A stretch of 64,000 bases of DNA from Mycobacteriales bacterium (lineage in GTDB: Bacteria; Actinomycetota; Actinomycetes; BP-191), in contig DASTMB010000041.1 of the NCBI GenBank assembly GCA_035714365.1, positions 1-64,000 of the forward strand. The letters are read 5' to 3'. Within the stretch, counting starts at the first letter, position 1; every line of letters starts with the position of its first letter. This document shows, piece by piece, positions 41,260-52,721 of the stretch. The position numbers were made by a program, and so were the translations under genes. The notes below the pieces were generated by a model that made no database searches, had not been told where the DNA came from, and worked only from the letters and a program-made list of their open reading frames with translations.

Positions 41260-41538
41260 CTACGCGGCGCAGGCCGCGTACTCGGCGGTCTCCGACTGCA
41301 CGTTCGCCAGGGTGGCCGGGGTGAGCGGGTCGAAGCCGGTGACGCAGCCCAGCTCGGCGATCGTGACCGCGATGGTCCAGTCGACCATGCAGTTCGCGTA
41401 GGCGGGTGCGCGGATCTCCTCGATCGAGATGTAGCCCGGGCACGGCGCGGCGGCCGCGTGGGCGGCGGGGGCGGCCGAGCCGAGGAACGACGTGGCGACG
41501 GCGGCGGCGAGCCCGAGACGGGCGAGGGTGCGGGACAT
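41260..41538 (-). CDS. Small secreted Cys-containing protein
   Basis: 92 residues; ATG with CAGGAG upstream. Signal peptide (MSRTLARLGLAAAVATSFLG, cleavage after AHA) and a mature chain of about 60 residues with four cysteines (APCPGYISIEEIRAPAYANC, ELGCVTGFDP, YAACAA). The helix-like TPATLANVQSETAEYAACAA forms the end. No known family. It is divergent from the csoR operon, whose operator lies 56 bases upstream of its start. Confidence 0.72.
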   Translation of the reverse strand: MSRTLARLGLAAAVATSFLGSAAPAAHAAAAPCPGYISIEEIRAPAYANCMVDWTIAVTIAELGCVTGFDPLTPATLANVQSETAEYAACAA

Positions 41539-41593
41539 CGTTGTCTCCTGCTGGGTGTAGGGGTTGGGTACCGCCGCGCATCGTAACCGTGGA

Positions 41594-41610
41594 ATACCCC
41601 TGGGGGGTAC
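41594..41610. promoter_or_regulatory. CsoR-type copper operator
   Basis: ATACCCCTGGGGGGTAC is a near-palindrome matching the known CsoR operator core (TACCCC-N-GGGGTA type) and sits 28 bases upstream of the csoR start, overlapping the expected promoter. Copper binding by CsoR is expected to release it and induce csoR-copZ-copA. Confidence 0.8.
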
Positions 41611-41638
41611 CCTGGTTGGGACGACCAGGAGGTGCGGG

Positions 41639-41920
41639 ATGCACGGGTACACGGCCGGCAAGGACGACCTGCTCAAGCGGCTCCGCCGCGTCGAGGGGCA
41701 GGTGCGCGGCGTCGCGCGGATGGTGGACGAGGACGCGTACTGCATCGACGTCCTCACCCAGATCTCCGCCGCCACGAAGGCGCTGGAGAGCGTCGCGCTC
41801 GGCCTCCTCGAGGACCACCTGCACCACTGCGTCGCGGCGGCGGTCGCCGCCGGCGGCGACGAGGCGAACCAGAAGATCACCGAGGCCACGGCGGCGGTAC
41901 GCCGCCTGGTCCGGTCGTGA
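41639..41920 (+). CDS. csoR: CsoR-family copper-sensing repressor
   Basis: 93 residues, ATG with AGGAGG upstream. All-helical DUF156 protein: DDLLKRLRRVEGQVRGVARM and YCIDVLTQISAATKALESVA. The Cu(I) ligands Cys35, His60 and Cys64 (YCID, DHLHHC) correspond to the Cys-His-Cys triad of mycobacterial CsoR, and the second-shell Tyr34 and Glu are present, favouring copper over other inducers. First gene of a three-gene copper-efflux operon behind the operator at 41594. Confidence 0.93.
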   Translation: MHGYTAGKDDLLKRLRRVEGQVRGVARMVDEDAYCIDVLTQISAATKALESVALGLLEDHLHHCVAAAVAAGGDEANQKITEATAAVRRLVRS

Positions 41921-41933
41921 CCCGGAGGACGAC

Positions 41934-42134
41934 GTGACCACCAGGACGTACACCGTCGAGGGCATGAGCTGCCAGCACTGCGTCGACGCGATCACCGGCG
42001 AGGTGCGCGGCGTCGCGGGCGTCGCCGGCGTCCAGGTCGACCTCGCGACGGGGACGGTGCGGGTCGACGGCGACGCCGACGACGCGGCCGTCCGCGCGGC
42101 GATCGACGAGGCCGGCTACACGGTGGCGGGCTGA
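41934..42134 (+). CDS. copZ: CopZ-type copper chaperone (HMA domain)
   Basis: 66 residues, GTG start 13 bases after csoR with CGGAGGAC upstream. One heavy-metal-associated domain: TYTVEGMSCQHCVDAITGEV with Cys13 and Cys16 as Cu(I) ligands, and the beta-alpha-beta end AAVRAAIDEAGYTVAG. It carries Cu(I) to the ATPase encoded four bases downstream. Confidence 0.93.
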   Translation: MTTRTYTVEGMSCQHCVDAITGEVRGVAGVAGVQVDLATGTVRVDGDADDAAVRAAIDEAGYTVAG

Positions 42135-42137
42135 CCC

Positions 42138-44237
42138 GTGGCGACCACGACCGACGTCTCGCTCGCGGTCGGCGGCATGACGTGCGCGTCGTGCGCCGCC
42201 CGGATCGAGAAGAGGCTGAACAAGCTCGACGGCGTCACCGCGACCGTCAACTACGCGACCGAGACGGCGACCGTCACCTACGACCCCGCCCGCGTCAGCA
42301 CCGGCGACCTCGTCGCGACCGTCGCGGCCACCGGCTACACCGCGGCGTTGCCGTCGGCGGGGGACGCCGCCCAGGAACGCGACCCGGTGCGGGCGCGGCT
42401 GCTCGTGTCGGCGGCGTTGACGCTGCCGCTCGTGCTGTCGATGGCGTTCATGGTGCCGGCGGTCGTGGCGGTGCTGCTCGCGACGCCGGTCGTGACGTGG
42501 GGGGCGTGGCCGTTCCACCGGGCCGCGCTCGCGAACCTGCGGCACGGCGCCGCGACCATGGACACGTTGATCTCCGTCGGCGTCACCGCCGCCTACGGCT
42601 GGTCGCTGTGGGCGCTCGCCGCCGGCGGCCACCTGTACGTCGAGGTCGCGGCGGGCGTGACGACGTTGATCCTGCTGGGGCGGTTCTTCGAGGCGCGGGC
42701 CAAGCGGCGTTCCGGCGCCGCGCTCCGCGCGCTGCTCGAGCTCGGCGCCAAGGACGTCGCGGTGCTGCGCGACGGCGTCGAGACGCGGGTGCCGGTGTCG
42801 GCGCTCGCGGTGGGCGAGGAGTTCGTCGTCCGGCCCGGCGAGAAGGTCGCCACCGACGGCGTCGTCGTCTCCGGCACGTCCGCGATCGACGCATCGCTGC
42901 TCACCGGCGAGTCGGTGCCGGTCGAGGTCGGCCCCGGCGACGGCGTCACCGGCGCCACCGTCAACGCCGGCGGCCGGCTCGTCGTGCGCGCCACCCGCGT
43001 CGGCAACGACACCGCGCTCGCGCAGATCGCCCGCCTCGTCACCGCCGCGCAGTCCGGCAAGGCGCCGGTGCAGCGGCTCGCCGACCGCGTGTCGGCCGTG
43101 TTCGTGCCGGTCGTCATCGTGCTCGCGCTGCTCACGCTCGGCGGCTGGCTGCTCGCCGGCGCCGGGGCCGAGCGGGCGTTCGAGGCGGCCGTCGCCGTGC
43201 TGATTATCGCCTGCCCGTGCGCGCTCGGGCTGGCCACGCCGACCGCGCTGCTCGTCGGCACCGGCCGCGGCGCGCAGCTCGGCGTCCTCATCAAGGGCCC
43301 CGAGGTGCTCGAGTCCACGCGGCGCGTCGACACCGTCGTGCTCGACAAGACCGGCACCGTCACCAGCGGCCGGATGACGCTGGTCGACGTCGTCGGCGAC
43401 CCGGCGGCGTTACGGCTCGCCGGTGCCGTCGAGAACGCCTCTGAGCACCCCATCGCCCGCGCCGTCGCGGCCGCCGCGCCGAAGCCGTTGCCGGAGGTCG
43501 AGTCGTTCGCGAACGCCCCCGGCCTCGGCGTCACCGGCGTGGTCGAGGGCCACGCGGTGTTCGCCGGGCGCGAGTCGTTGCTGCGCGAGTGGGGCCTCGC
43601 CGTGCCGGCCGAGCTCGCCGCCGCGCGCGAGGCCGCCGAGGCGGCCGGGCGGACGCCGGTGTTCGCCGGGTGGGACGGCGCCGTACGCGCCGTGCTCGTC
43701 GTCGCCGACCAGCCGAAGGAGTCCAGCCGCGACGCCGTGGCGGCGTTGCGCCGGCTCGGCCTGCGGCCCGTGCTGCTCACCGGCGACAACGAGCGCACCG
43801 CGCGCGCCGTCGCCGCCGCCGTCGGCATCGACGACGTCGTCGCCGAGGTGCTGCCCGCCGACAAGGTCGACGTCGTCAAGCGGCTCCAGGACGAGGGCCG
43901 CGTCGTCGCCATGGTCGGCGACGGCGTCAACGACGCCGCCGCGCTCGCCCAGGCCGACCTGGGGCTCGCGATGGGCACCGGCACCGACGCCGCGATCGAG
44001 GCGAGCGACCTCACGCTGGTCAGCGGCGACCTGCGCGCCGCCGCGACCGCGATCCGGCTGTCCCGGCGCACGCTCGGCACGATCAAGGGGAACCTGTTCT
44101 GGGCGTTCGCCTACAACGTCGCCGCGATCCCGCTCGCCGCCGCCGGCCTGCTGAACCCGCTCGTCGCGGGCGCGGCGATGGCGTTCTCCTCGGTGTTCGT
44201 CGTCACGAACTCGCTGCGGCTGCGCCGGTTCCGCTAG
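42138..44237 (+). CDS. copA: Cu(I)-exporting P1B-type ATPase
   Basis: 699 residues. One N-terminal HMA domain ([20 protein letters not shown]; Cys16 and Cys19), eight membrane segments, actuator domain ([17 protein letters not shown]), ion-binding [20 protein letters not shown], phosphorylation site [15 protein letters not shown], His-Pro motif (ASEHPIA) and hinge [20 protein letters not shown]. The CPC motif and the csoR-copZ context identify Cu(I)/Ag(I) efflux. Its stop is part of the hairpin at 44237-44259. Confidence 0.95.
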   Translation: MATTTDVSLAVGGMTCASCAARIEKRLNKLDGVTATVNYATETATVTYDPARVSTGDLVATVAATGYTAALPSAGDAAQERDPVRARLLVSAALTLPLVLSMAFMVPAVVAVLLATPVVTWGAWPFHRAALANLRHGAATMDTLISVGVTAAYGWSLWALAAGGHLYVEVAAGVTTLILLGRFFEARAKRRSGAALRALLELGAKDVAVLRDGVETRVPVSALAVGEEFVVRPGEKVATDGVVVSGTSAIDASLLTGESVPVEVGPGDGVTGATVNAGGRLVVRATRVGNDTALAQIARLVTAAQSGKAPVQRLADRVSAVFVPVVIVLALLTLGGWLLAGAGAERAFEAAVAVLIIACPCALGLATPTALLVGTGRGAQLGVLIKGPEVLESTRRVDTVVLDKTGTVTSGRMTLVDVVGDPAALRLAGAVENASEHPIARAVAAAAPKPLPEVESFANAPGLGVTGVVEGHAVFAGRESLLREWGLAVPAELAAAREAAEAAGRTPVFAGWDGAVRAVLVVADQPKESSRDAVAALRRLGLRPVLLTGDNERTARAVAAAVGIDDVVAEVLPADKVDVVKRLQDEGRVVAMVGDGVNDAAALAQADLGLAMGTGTDAAIEASDLTLVSGDLRAAATAIRLSRRTLGTIKGNLFWAFAYNVAAIPLAAAGLLNPLVAGAAMAFSSVFVVTNSLRLRRFR

Positions 44238-44259
44238 CGCGGCGTAAGGAACGCCGCGC
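44237..44259 (+). terminator. Terminator of the copper operon
   Basis: GCGCGGCGT-AAGGA-ACGCCGCGC: a perfect 9-bp stem beginning on the last base of the copA stop codon. The remaining bases to 44464 carry no gene; 44330-44400 is notably less GC-rich than its surroundings and probably holds the promoter of the next secreted-protein gene. Confidence 0.65.
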
Positions 44260-44464
44260 CCGGACGTGCAGTGGTCGGGTGCCCCGCGCGCGCCCGCCCC
44301 CGCCCGGCTTTCCCGCGTCATGCCGGCCGGTCGGTAAAATGCGCTCCGAAATCATTTCTCGACGTCTAAATCGGCACTTGCCGAATTGGCGAAGACGGTT
44401 AGGGTGCGTTTTGTCCCCTACCGAAAGGGCCCGTCCCTTTCGACACCCAGCCGAGGAGGCAACC

Positions 44465-44881
44465 ATGCGTTGTCGTTCGTTGCTCGTGCCCGCCGTCGCG
44501 GGTGCGCTGCTGGCAGGGGGTGTCCCGGCGCACGCCGACGACGCCCCGCTGTGCAGCGGCTTCCCGCGCTTCCCGCAGTACTACGCCTGTGTCGTGCAGT
44601 GGAACCCCGAGCTGCTGGTGCCGGACGTGACGTTCGGCCCGAACGACGTCTTCTGCGTCGACGAGTCGCAGCCGAACTCCTGCGTCCTGGTGCCCGGCGT
44701 GCCTTCCGTGAGCCAGTCGCACGACCCGGTGCTCGTCGTCTACTGGAACGACATCTGCCTGTGGGTCTGGGCCGACGGCAAGCCCCCGGCGCGCACCAAC
44801 GGCGCGCTCGACAACACCGACCCCGACTCGGGCAACCCGCGCATGCCGATCTGCGCCGCGCCCACGTCCGCCAACGGCTGA
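44465..44881 (+). CDS. Secreted Cys-containing protein
   Basis: 138 residues; ATG with GAGGAGG upstream. Signal peptide (MRCRSLLVPAVAGALLAGGV, cleavage after AHA) and a mature domain of about 113 residues with six cysteines (APLCSGFPRFPQYYACVVQW, VFCVDESQPNSCVLV, DICLWVW, MPICAA). The W-x5-V-P-x-V and V-x-W-N-D/N-x-C-L features recur in the next gene (YWNDICLWVW versus WWNNTCLTIN), so the two are related. Exported, probably disulfide-bonded; function unknown. Confidence 0.75.
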   Translation: MRCRSLLVPAVAGALLAGGVPAHADDAPLCSGFPRFPQYYACVVQWNPELLVPDVTFGPNDVFCVDESQPNSCVLVPGVPSVSQSHDPVLVVYWNDICLWVWADGKPPARTNGALDNTDPDSGNPRMPICAAPTSANG

Positions 44882-44894
44882 GGAGGAGACCGAC

Positions 44895-45284
44895 ATGCGA
44901 GTCCGCACCCTGCGTGCCGCCGTCACGACGGCGGTCGCCGCCGGCACGGTCGGCGCGAGCCTGTTCGCCACCCCGCCCGCCTCGGCGGAGGTCCAGTGCA
45001 CCGGGTCGGCGTCGAACCCCGCCACCCGGTTCTGCCTCGTGAGCGTCGAGACCGACAACGCGATCCCGGTCTTCACGGTCACCGACATCGTGAAGATCGA
45101 GTCGTTCTGCCTGCTCAACGCGTGCACGACGCCGCAGTACTTCGAGGCGCCGTTGCTGGACCTGAACCCGGGCACCGTCGTGTCCGTGTGGTGGAACAAC
45201 ACCTGCCTCACGATCAACGGCAACGTCGGGTTCTGGACCGACCCGCAGCCGAAGACGTCGCCGCAGGTCTGCCCGGCGCACTGA
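44895..45284 (+). CDS. Secreted Cys-containing protein (related to the preceding one)
   Basis: 129 residues; ATG with GGAGGAG upstream and 13 bases after the previous stop, so the two form an operon. Signal peptide (VRTLRAAVTTAVAAGTVGAS, cleavage near ASAEV) and six cysteines in the mature part (EVQCTGS, TRFCLVSVETD, ESFCLLNACTTP, NNTCLTI, PQVCPAH). A predicted all-beta fold with the shared W-W-N-N-x-C-L motif. It ends at the strong hairpin at 45296. Confidence 0.75.
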   Translation: MRVRTLRAAVTTAVAAGTVGASLFATPPASAEVQCTGSASNPATRFCLVSVETDNAIPVFTVTDIVKIESFCLLNACTTPQYFEAPLLDLNPGTVVSVWWNNTCLTINGNVGFWTDPQPKTSPQVCPAH

Positions 45285-45295
45285 CGGCCGACGCG

Positions 45296-45321
45296 ACGGC
45301 CCGCCCTCCGGGGCGGGCCGT
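45296..45321 (+). terminator. Terminator of the secreted-protein operon
   Basis: ACGGCCCGCCC-TCCG-GGGCGGGCCGT, an 11-bp perfect stem with a UCCG tetraloop followed by TCGTCT, 11 bases past the stop at 45284. Confidence 0.82.
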
Positions 45322-45379
45322 TCGTCTCGTCTGCCAGGATCTCGGACATCCCGTACCGACCGAGTGGAAAGGCACCCCT

Positions 45380-45547
45380 ATGATCCGCCGCTGCCTGCTC
45401 GCCGGCGCCGTCGCGCTCAGCGCGTTCGCCGCCCAGCCCGCCCATGCCATGGACTGCACGCCCGTGGCGGCCGACGTCTGCGCGACCGTCGCCTTCGCCT
45501 GCTCGCGGCTGGAGTACCACCGCATCTACGAGTGCGACTTCCAGTAG
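45380..45547 (+). CDS. Very small secreted peptide
   Basis: 55 residues; ATG with GGAAAGG upstream. Signal peptide (MIRRCLLAGAVALSAFAAQP, cleavage after AHA) leaves a mature peptide of about 32 residues with four cysteines (MDCTPVAADVCATVAFACSR and YECDFQ). This is the size of a disulfide-bonded secreted peptide. It resembles the Cys pattern of the peptides at 32107 and 32398. It is a single-gene unit between two hairpins. Confidence 0.7.
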   Translation: MIRRCLLAGAVALSAFAAQPAHAMDCTPVAADVCATVAFACSRLEYHRIYECDFQ

Positions 45548-45558
45548 CCCCGTGACGT

Positions 45559-45594
45559 CGAGAGCCCCAGGCCGCTAGGCGCTTGGGGCTCTCG
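45559..45594. terminator. Bidirectional terminator between secreted peptide and tRNA-Ile
   Basis: CGAGAGCCCCA against TGGGGCTCTCG, an 11-bp perfect stem with a 14-base loop that can itself pair partly; it serves the plus-strand peptide gene and the minus-strand tRNA. Confidence 0.8.
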
Positions 45595-45599
45595 TACGG

Positions 45600-45673
45600 T
45601 GGGCCTGGGAGGACTTGAACCTCCGGCCTCATCCTTATCAGGGATGCGCTCTAACCAGCTGAGCTACAGGCCC
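45600..45673 (-). tRNA. tRNA-Ile (anticodon GAT)
   Basis: Minus-strand cloverleaf of 74 bases: acceptor GGGCCTG/CAGGCCC, D-stem GCTC/GAGC, anticodon stem CATCC/GGATG with loop CTGATAA (anticodon GAT), T-arm GGAGG-TTCAAGT-CCTCC, discriminator A; CCA not encoded. Position downstream of gyrA and DUF3566 is conserved in actinobacteria. Confidence 0.96.
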
Positions 45674-45704
45674 GCGTCGCGGAGGGGAGAGTACCTCAGT
45701 CCGG

Positions 45705-46502
45705 CTACTCCCGCTCCGCCAAGGTGACCTCGATGCCGCCGACGATGTCGCCGCAGAGGTTGTAGAGGAACGCCCCCAGCGTGCTGATCGCGGTGATGAT
45801 GACGACGTTGATCAGGCCGATGACGGCGGCGCCGCCGATGATCCGCCCGGACGAGAACGTCACGTCGTAGCCGCCGGTCGCGGTGCCGCCGGAGTTGGCC
45901 TGGGTGAGGTCGCGGACGAACTGGTTGACCGAGTCGAAGACGCCCAGCGCGTCGAGCGCGTAGTACAGCGCGGCGACCGCGACGACGAACACGACGAGCA
46001 GGCAGAGCGAGAACAGCAGCGAGAACTTCAGCACCGACCACGGGTCGACGCGGCGCACCACGAGGCGGGCCCGGCGCGGCTTGCCGGTGCGCAGCGGCTT
46101 GGCCGGCGTCGCCGTCGCCGGCGGGGTGGCGGCCGCCGGGGTCGGAGTCGGGGTGGCCGGCGGCGGAGTGGGGACGGCGGGGCGTGGCGGCGGCTCCGGG
46201 TCGCGGCGCGGCGGCTCGAACGCCTGCGTGGTCGCGGCGGCCGCCGCGGCCGACAGCTCGGCGCCCGCGCTCGGGCCGGGGGTGGGCGTGGCCGGAGCGG
46301 GCGTGGCCGGCGGCGCCGGTGTGGGCGCGGCCGGAGCGGGCGCGGCCGGCGGAGGTGCGGCCGGAGCGGGCGCGGGCGGGGACGGCGGGGCGGCGGGCGG
46401 CGGGGCGGCGGGCGGCGGCGCCGGCGGGTCGCCGTACGCGGGGCCGGAGCCGGGGCCGGAGGAGCCGCCGTACGGCGTGCCGCCCGGTCCGTCCGTCGTC
46501 AC
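45705..46502 (-). CDS. DUF3566 membrane protein
   Basis: 265 residues. The N-terminal 150 residues are low-complexity Pro/Ala/Gly/Thr. They are followed by [20 protein letters not shown] (first membrane segment about 165-190) and [20 protein letters not shown] (second segment, about 228-248), which define DUF3566 (Rv0007-type). The function is unknown, but the gene is a constant neighbour of gyrA. GTG start overlaps the gyrA stop, so it ends the gyrBA transcript. Confidence 0.9.
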   Translation of the reverse strand: MTTDGPGGTPYGGSSGPGSGPAYGDPPAPPPAAPPPAAPPSPPAPAPAAPPPAAPAPAAPTPAPPATPAPATPTPGPSAGAELSAAAAAATTQAFEPPRRDPEPPPRPAVPTPPPATPTPTPAAATPPATATPAKPLRTGKPRRARLVVRRVDPWSVLKFSLLFSLCLLVVFVVAVAALYYALDALGVFDSVNQFVRDLTQANSGGTATGGYDVTFSSGRIIGGAAVIGLINVVIITAISTLGAFLYNLCGDIVGGIEVTLAERE

Positions 46503-48991
46503 GCGCCGGCCCCTTCCTGGTCGTCGTTCGCCTCGGCGTTGCGGGCGACGGCGACGACGGTAGCGCCCGCGTCGAGGTTGATGAGCTTGACGCCCATCGT
46601 GGCGCGGGACAGGTGCCGCAACGGCTTGACCGGCATGCGGATGACGACGCCGTTGGAGGTGATGGCGAACAGCTCGTCCTCCGGCTGCACGACCAGCGCG
46701 CCGACGAGCTGGCCGCGCTTGGCGACGATGCGCGCGGTGAGCACGCCCTTGCCGCCGCGGCCCTGCGTCGGGTACTCGTCCAGCCGGGTCTTCTTGCCGA
46801 ACCCGCCGTCGGTGACGACGAGCAGCGCGCCGCCCTCGCGGACGACCTGCATGGACAGCAGCTCGTCGCCGTCGTTGAGGCGCATGCCGATGACGCCGGA
46901 GGTGGCGCGGCCCATCGGCCGCAGCGCCTCGTCGTTGGCGGTGAACCGGATCGACTGCGCCTGCCGGCTGACGAGGATCAGGTCGTCGTCGGAGGAGATC
47001 AGCGACGCGGCGATCAGCTCGTCGTCCTCGCGGAGGTTGACCGCGATGAGGCCGCCGGAGCGGTTCGAGTCGAACTCCCGCAACGCCGTCTTCTTGACGA
47101 TGCCGCGCTTGGTCGCCAGCACGAGGTACGGCGCGACGCCGTAGTCCTTGATGTCGATGACCTGGGCGATCTTCTCGTCCGGCTGGAACGCCAGGATGTT
47201 CGCGACGTGCTGGCCGCGCGCGGTGCGCGCCTGCTCGGGCAGCTCGTGCGCCTTGGCGCGGTAGACGCGGCCCTTGTTCGTGAAGAACAGGATCCAGTGG
47301 TGCGTCGTCGTCACGAAGAAGTGCTCGACGATGTCGTCCTCGCGCAGCGCCGCACCCTGCACGCCGCGGCCGCCGCGGCGTTGCTGGCGGTAGACGTCGG
47401 TCTTGGTGCGCTTCGCGTAGCCGCCGCGGGTGACGGTGACCACGACGTCCTCCTGCGCGATGAGGTCCTCGTCGGAGAGGTCTCCCTCGGCCGGCATCAG
47501 CCGGGTACGGCGGTCGTTGCCGTACTTGTCGGCGATCTCGGCGAGCTCGGTCTTGACGATGGAACGCTGCCGCGGCTCGCTGGCGAGGATGTCGCGCAGG
47601 TCCTCGATCTCGCGTTCGCGCTCGGTCAGCTCGTCGATGATCCGCTGGCGTTCCAGCGCGGCGAGGCGACGGAGCTGCATGTCCAGGATCGCGACGGCCT
47701 GGATCTCGTCGATGTCGAGCAGCTCCATCAGACCGCTGCGCGCGGCCTCCGCCGACTCGCTGCCGCGGATCAGCGCGATCACCGCGTCGAGCTGGTCGAG
47801 CGCCTTGGCGAGTCCGCGCAGGATGTGGGCGCGTTCCTCGGCCTTGCGGAGCTGGTAGCGGGTGCGCCGCTGGATGACCTCGATCTGGTGGGCGACGTAG
47901 TGCGTGACGAACTCGTCCAGCCGCAGCGTGCGCGGCACGCCGTCGACGATCGCCAGCATGTTCGCGCCGAACGTGTCCTGGAGCTGGGTGTGCTTGTACA
48001 GGTTGTTGAGGACGACCTTCGCGACGGCGTCGCGCTTGAGCACGATGACCAGCCGCTGACCGGTGCGGGCGCTCGACTCGTCCTTCACGTCGGCGATGCC
48101 GCTGATCTTGCCTTCCTTGACCAGGTCGGCGATCTTCTCCGCGAGGTTGTCGGGGTTGACCTGGTATGGCAGCTCGGTGACGACGAGGATGGTCCGCCCC
48201 TTGCGGTCCTCGTCCACCTCGACCACCGCGCGCATGCGGATCGAGCCGCGGCCGGTGCGGTAGGCGTCCTCGATGCCCTGGCGGCCGACGATGATGCCGG
48301 CGGTCGGGAAGTCCGGCCCCTTGATGCGCTCCAGCAACGCATCGAGCAGCTCCTCGCTCGTCGCGTCCGGGTGGTCCAGCGCCCACTCGACGCCGGCCGC
48401 GACCTCGCGCAGGTTGTGCGGCGGGATGCTCGTCGCCATGCCGACCGCGATGCCGGCGGCGCCGTTCACCAGCAGGTTGGGGATACGGCTGGGGAGGACG
48501 ACCGGCTCCTGCGAGCGGCCGTCGTAGTTGGGGACGAAGTCGACCGTCTCCTGGTCGATCTCCCGCAGCATCTCCATCGCCAACGGCGCCAGCCGGGCCT
48601 CGGTGTACCGCATAGCTGCGGCCGGGTCGTTGCCGGGGGAGCCGAAGTTGCCGTTGCCGTCGATCAACGGCGCGCGCATCGACCACGGCTGCGCGAGGCG
48701 GACGAGGGTGTCGTAGATCGCGGTGTCGCCGTGCGGGTGGTAGTTGCCCATGACGTCGCCGACGACGCGGGCGCACTTCACGTAGCCGCGGTCCGGCCGG
48801 TAGCCGCCGTCGTACATCGCGTAGAGGACGCGGCGGTGCACCGGCTTGAGGCCGTCGCGGACCTCGGGCAGCGCGCGCGACACGATGACCGACATCGCGT
48901 AGTCGATGAAGCTGCGCTGCATCTCGACCTCGATGCCCACGAGCTCGATGCGGTCGTGATCCGGCGTGTCGGTCGGTGGAACGTCGACCAC
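46499..48991 (-). CDS. gyrA: DNA gyrase subunit A
   Basis: 830 residues from GTG at 48991. Breakage-reunion domain with winged helix, [19 protein letters not shown], quinolone-resistance region [18 protein letters not shown] and catalytic Tyr129 in [10 protein letters not shown]; the C-terminal beta-pinwheel includes the GyrA box [13 protein letters not shown]. Positions 90-91 are Thr-Ala, where mycobacteria have Ala-Ser; Asp94 is kept. With GyrB it introduces negative supercoils. It begins 44 bases after the gyrB stop. Confidence 0.97.
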   Translation of the reverse strand: MVDVPPTDTPDHDRIELVGIEVEMQRSFIDYAMSVIVSRALPEVRDGLKPVHRRVLYAMYDGGYRPDRGYVKCARVVGDVMGNYHPHGDTAIYDTLVRLAQPWSMRAPLIDGNGNFGSPGNDPAAAMRYTEARLAPLAMEMLREIDQETVDFVPNYDGRSQEPVVLPSRIPNLLVNGAAGIAVGMATSIPPHNLREVAAGVEWALDHPDATSEELLDALLERIKGPDFPTAGIIVGRQGIEDAYRTGRGSIRMRAVVEVDEDRKGRTILVVTELPYQVNPDNLAEKIADLVKEGKISGIADVKDESSARTGQRLVIVLKRDAVAKVVLNNLYKHTQLQDTFGANMLAIVDGVPRTLRLDEFVTHYVAHQIEVIQRRTRYQLRKAEERAHILRGLAKALDQLDAVIALIRGSESAEAARSGLMELLDIDEIQAVAILDMQLRRLAALERQRIIDELTEREREIEDLRDILASEPRQRSIVKTELAEIADKYGNDRRTRLMPAEGDLSDEDLIAQEDVVVTVTRGGYAKRTKTDVYRQQRRGGRGVQGAALREDDIVEHFFVTTTHHWILFFTNKGRVYRAKAHELPEQARTARGQHVANILAFQPDEKIAQVIDIKDYGVAPYLVLATKRGIVKKTALREFDSNRSGGLIAVNLREDDELIAASLISSDDDLILVSRQAQSIRFTANDEALRPMGRATSGVIGMRLNDGDELLSMQVVREGGALLVVTDGGFGKKTRLDEYPTQGRGGKGVLTARIVAKRGQLVGALVVQPEDELFAITSNGVVIRMPVKPLRHLSRATMGVKLINLDAGATVVAVARNAEANDDQEGAGA

Positions 48992-49035
48992 GGAGGTCCC
49001 TTCGGTCTGCTTACGGAGGAACTACGGCAGGCGGG

Positions 49036-51033
<1,998 letters not shown>

Positions 51034-51133
51034 CCGGGTGAACGCCGTTTCAGGGGCCGTTGCGGGCGGCTGAAAACGCGTGTGCCGCGCGAACGCCGAA
51101 CCGGTGGACACCCCCACGCGGGGCGGCCGTGTC

Positions 51134-51610
51134 CTAGCCGTACGTGTCGCGCTCGCCGCGGCCGCCGCGCACGCGCCACTCGCCGGGCGCGCGGGCCCGC
51201 CCCGAGGAGGGGCCGTTGACCCGGACGGTGGTGACGACGGCGGCGCCGAGGTCGGCGTTGACCCGCTCCTGGATCTGCCGGGACATCAGCCGGAGCTGGG
51301 TCGCCCAGGCGGTCGACTCGGCGGCGAGGACCAGCTCGCCGTCGCGCAGCGACGTGGGCGTGCAGTGGTCGGCGACCTCCGGGCCGGCGATCTCCGGCCA
51401 GCGGGCGAGGACGGAGTGGACACGGGACTCGTTCTCCCAGCCGCGGGCGCGCAGGAACGCCTCGATCGCCGCGCCGAACGACTGCGGGTCGCCGCCGGTG
51501 CGCTTGCGGTCCGGCTTGGGGCGCGGCTCGGTGGCGCGGCGCCGCGCGCGGGCGCGGGCCTGCTCGAGCATCGCGCGGGCGAGGTCCGGCCCCGGCTGCT
51601 CATCGGACAC
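51134..51610 (-). CDS. DUF721 (DciA-like) protein
   Basis: 158 residues. Basic N-terminal linker ([20 protein letters not shown]) and a DUF721 domain: [60 protein letters not shown]. DciA proteins of this family recruit or load the replicative helicase in bacteria lacking DnaC. The recF-DUF721-gyrB order is conserved in actinobacteria. Its start overlaps the recF end by 11 bases. Confidence 0.9.
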   Translation of the reverse strand: MSDEQPGPDLARAMLEQARARARRRATEPRPKPDRKRTGGDPQSFGAAIEAFLRARGWENESRVHSVLARWPEIAGPEVADHCTPTSLRDGELVLAAESTAWATQLRLMSRQIQERVNADLGAAVVTTVRVNGPSSGRARAPGEWRVRGGRGERDTYG

Positions 51611-52721
51611 GGGTCACCTGCCCGGCGGCGACGTCGTAGCGCGCGCCCTGGAGCTCCTCCGGAACGTCGCCGAGCACGGCGGCCGTGATCAGCACCTGCT
51701 CGCGCGGCGCGACGAGCGCCGCGAGGCGGTCGCGGCGCGACGCGTCGAGCTCGGCGAACACGTCGTCGAGCACCAGCACCGGCTCGCCGCCGTCGGCGGT
51801 GAGCAGGTCGTGCGAGGCGATGCGCAGCGCGAGCGCGAGCGACCACGACTCGCCGTGGCTCGCGTACCCCTTGGCCGGCAGGTCGCCGATGGACAGCACC
51901 AGCTCGTCGCGGTGCGGGCCGACCAGGCTGATGCCGCGGTCCAGCTCCTGCTTGCGGATGTCCGACAGCGCGGCGAGCAACGCCGCCGACAGCAGGTCGC
52001 GGTCGGGCACCATCGGCGCGTCCGGGCCGAGCGAGGAGCGGTACTCCAGCCCGGTCGGCCCGCCGCCGCCGGAGAGCACGTCGTACGCCTTGTCCACCAG
52101 CGGCCGCAACGCCTCCACCGCCTCGATGCGCCCGGCCAGCAGCTCGGCGCCGTGCTGGGCGAGGTGCTCGTCCCACACGTCGAGGGTGCGGAAGTCGGCG
52201 CCGCCGCGGGCGATCGCGGCCGTCTTCAGCAGGGCGTTGCGCTGCTTGAGGACCCGGTCGTAGTCGGCCTTGACCCCGTGGTAGCGCGGCGCGCGCGCGA
52301 CGAGGAGCTGGTCGAGGAAGTGCCGGCGGTCGTGCGGGTCGCCCTTCACCAGCGCCAGGTCCTCCGGCGCGAACAGCACCGTCCGCAACGCCCCCAGCAC
52401 CTCGCGCGGGCGCGGCACCGGCGCGCGGTTGATCCGCGCGCGGTTGGCCTTGCCGGGCGTCAGCTCCAGCTCGACCAGCGTGGCGCGGCCCTCGCGCATG
52501 ACCTCGCAGCGGACGACGGCGCGTTCGGCGCCGGCGCGGACCAGCGGCGCGTCGGTGGCGACGCGGTGGCTGCCAAGGGTGGCGACGTAGCCGATGGCCT
52601 CGACCAGGTTGGTCTTCCCCTGGCCGTTCGGGCCGATCAGCGTCGACGGCCCGCGGTCGAACGACAGCACGACCTCCGGGTAGGAACGGAAGTCGGTCAG
52701 CCCGAGCCGGGAGACGAACAT
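51600..52721 (-). CDS. recF: RecF recombination mediator
   Basis: 373 residues. SMC-like ATPase head: [20 protein letters not shown] and [20 protein letters not shown] (Walker A), signature [16 protein letters not shown] and Walker [21 protein letters not shown]. RecF with RecO and RecR loads RecA onto gapped DNA. The ATG directly follows the TAG of the 6-phosphogluconate dehydrogenase gene, giving a dnaN-gnd-recF-DUF721 operon. Confidence 0.96.
   Translation of the reverse strand: MFVSRLGLTDFRSYPEVVLSFDRGPSTLIGPNGQGKTNLVEAIGYVATLGSHRVATDAPLVRAGAERAVVRCEVMREGRATLVELELTPGKANRARINRAPVPRPREVLGALRTVLFAPEDLALVKGDPHDRRHFLDQLLVARAPRYHGVKADYDRVLKQRNALLKTAAIARGGADFRTLDVWDEHLAQHGAELLAGRIEAVEALRPLVDKAYDVLSGGGGPTGLEYRSSLGPDAPMVPDRDLLSAALLAALSDIRKQELDRGISLVGPHRDELVLSIGDLPAKGYASHGESWSLALALRIASHDLLTADGGEPVLVLDDVFAELDASRRDRLAALVAPREQVLITAAVLGDVPEELQGARYDVAAGQVTRVR

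Noticed and set aside
44237-44464. Small RNA or riboswitch in the lower-GC gap after copA
   Set aside because: The gap has a terminator and probable promoter, but no conserved fold or motif that I can identify.
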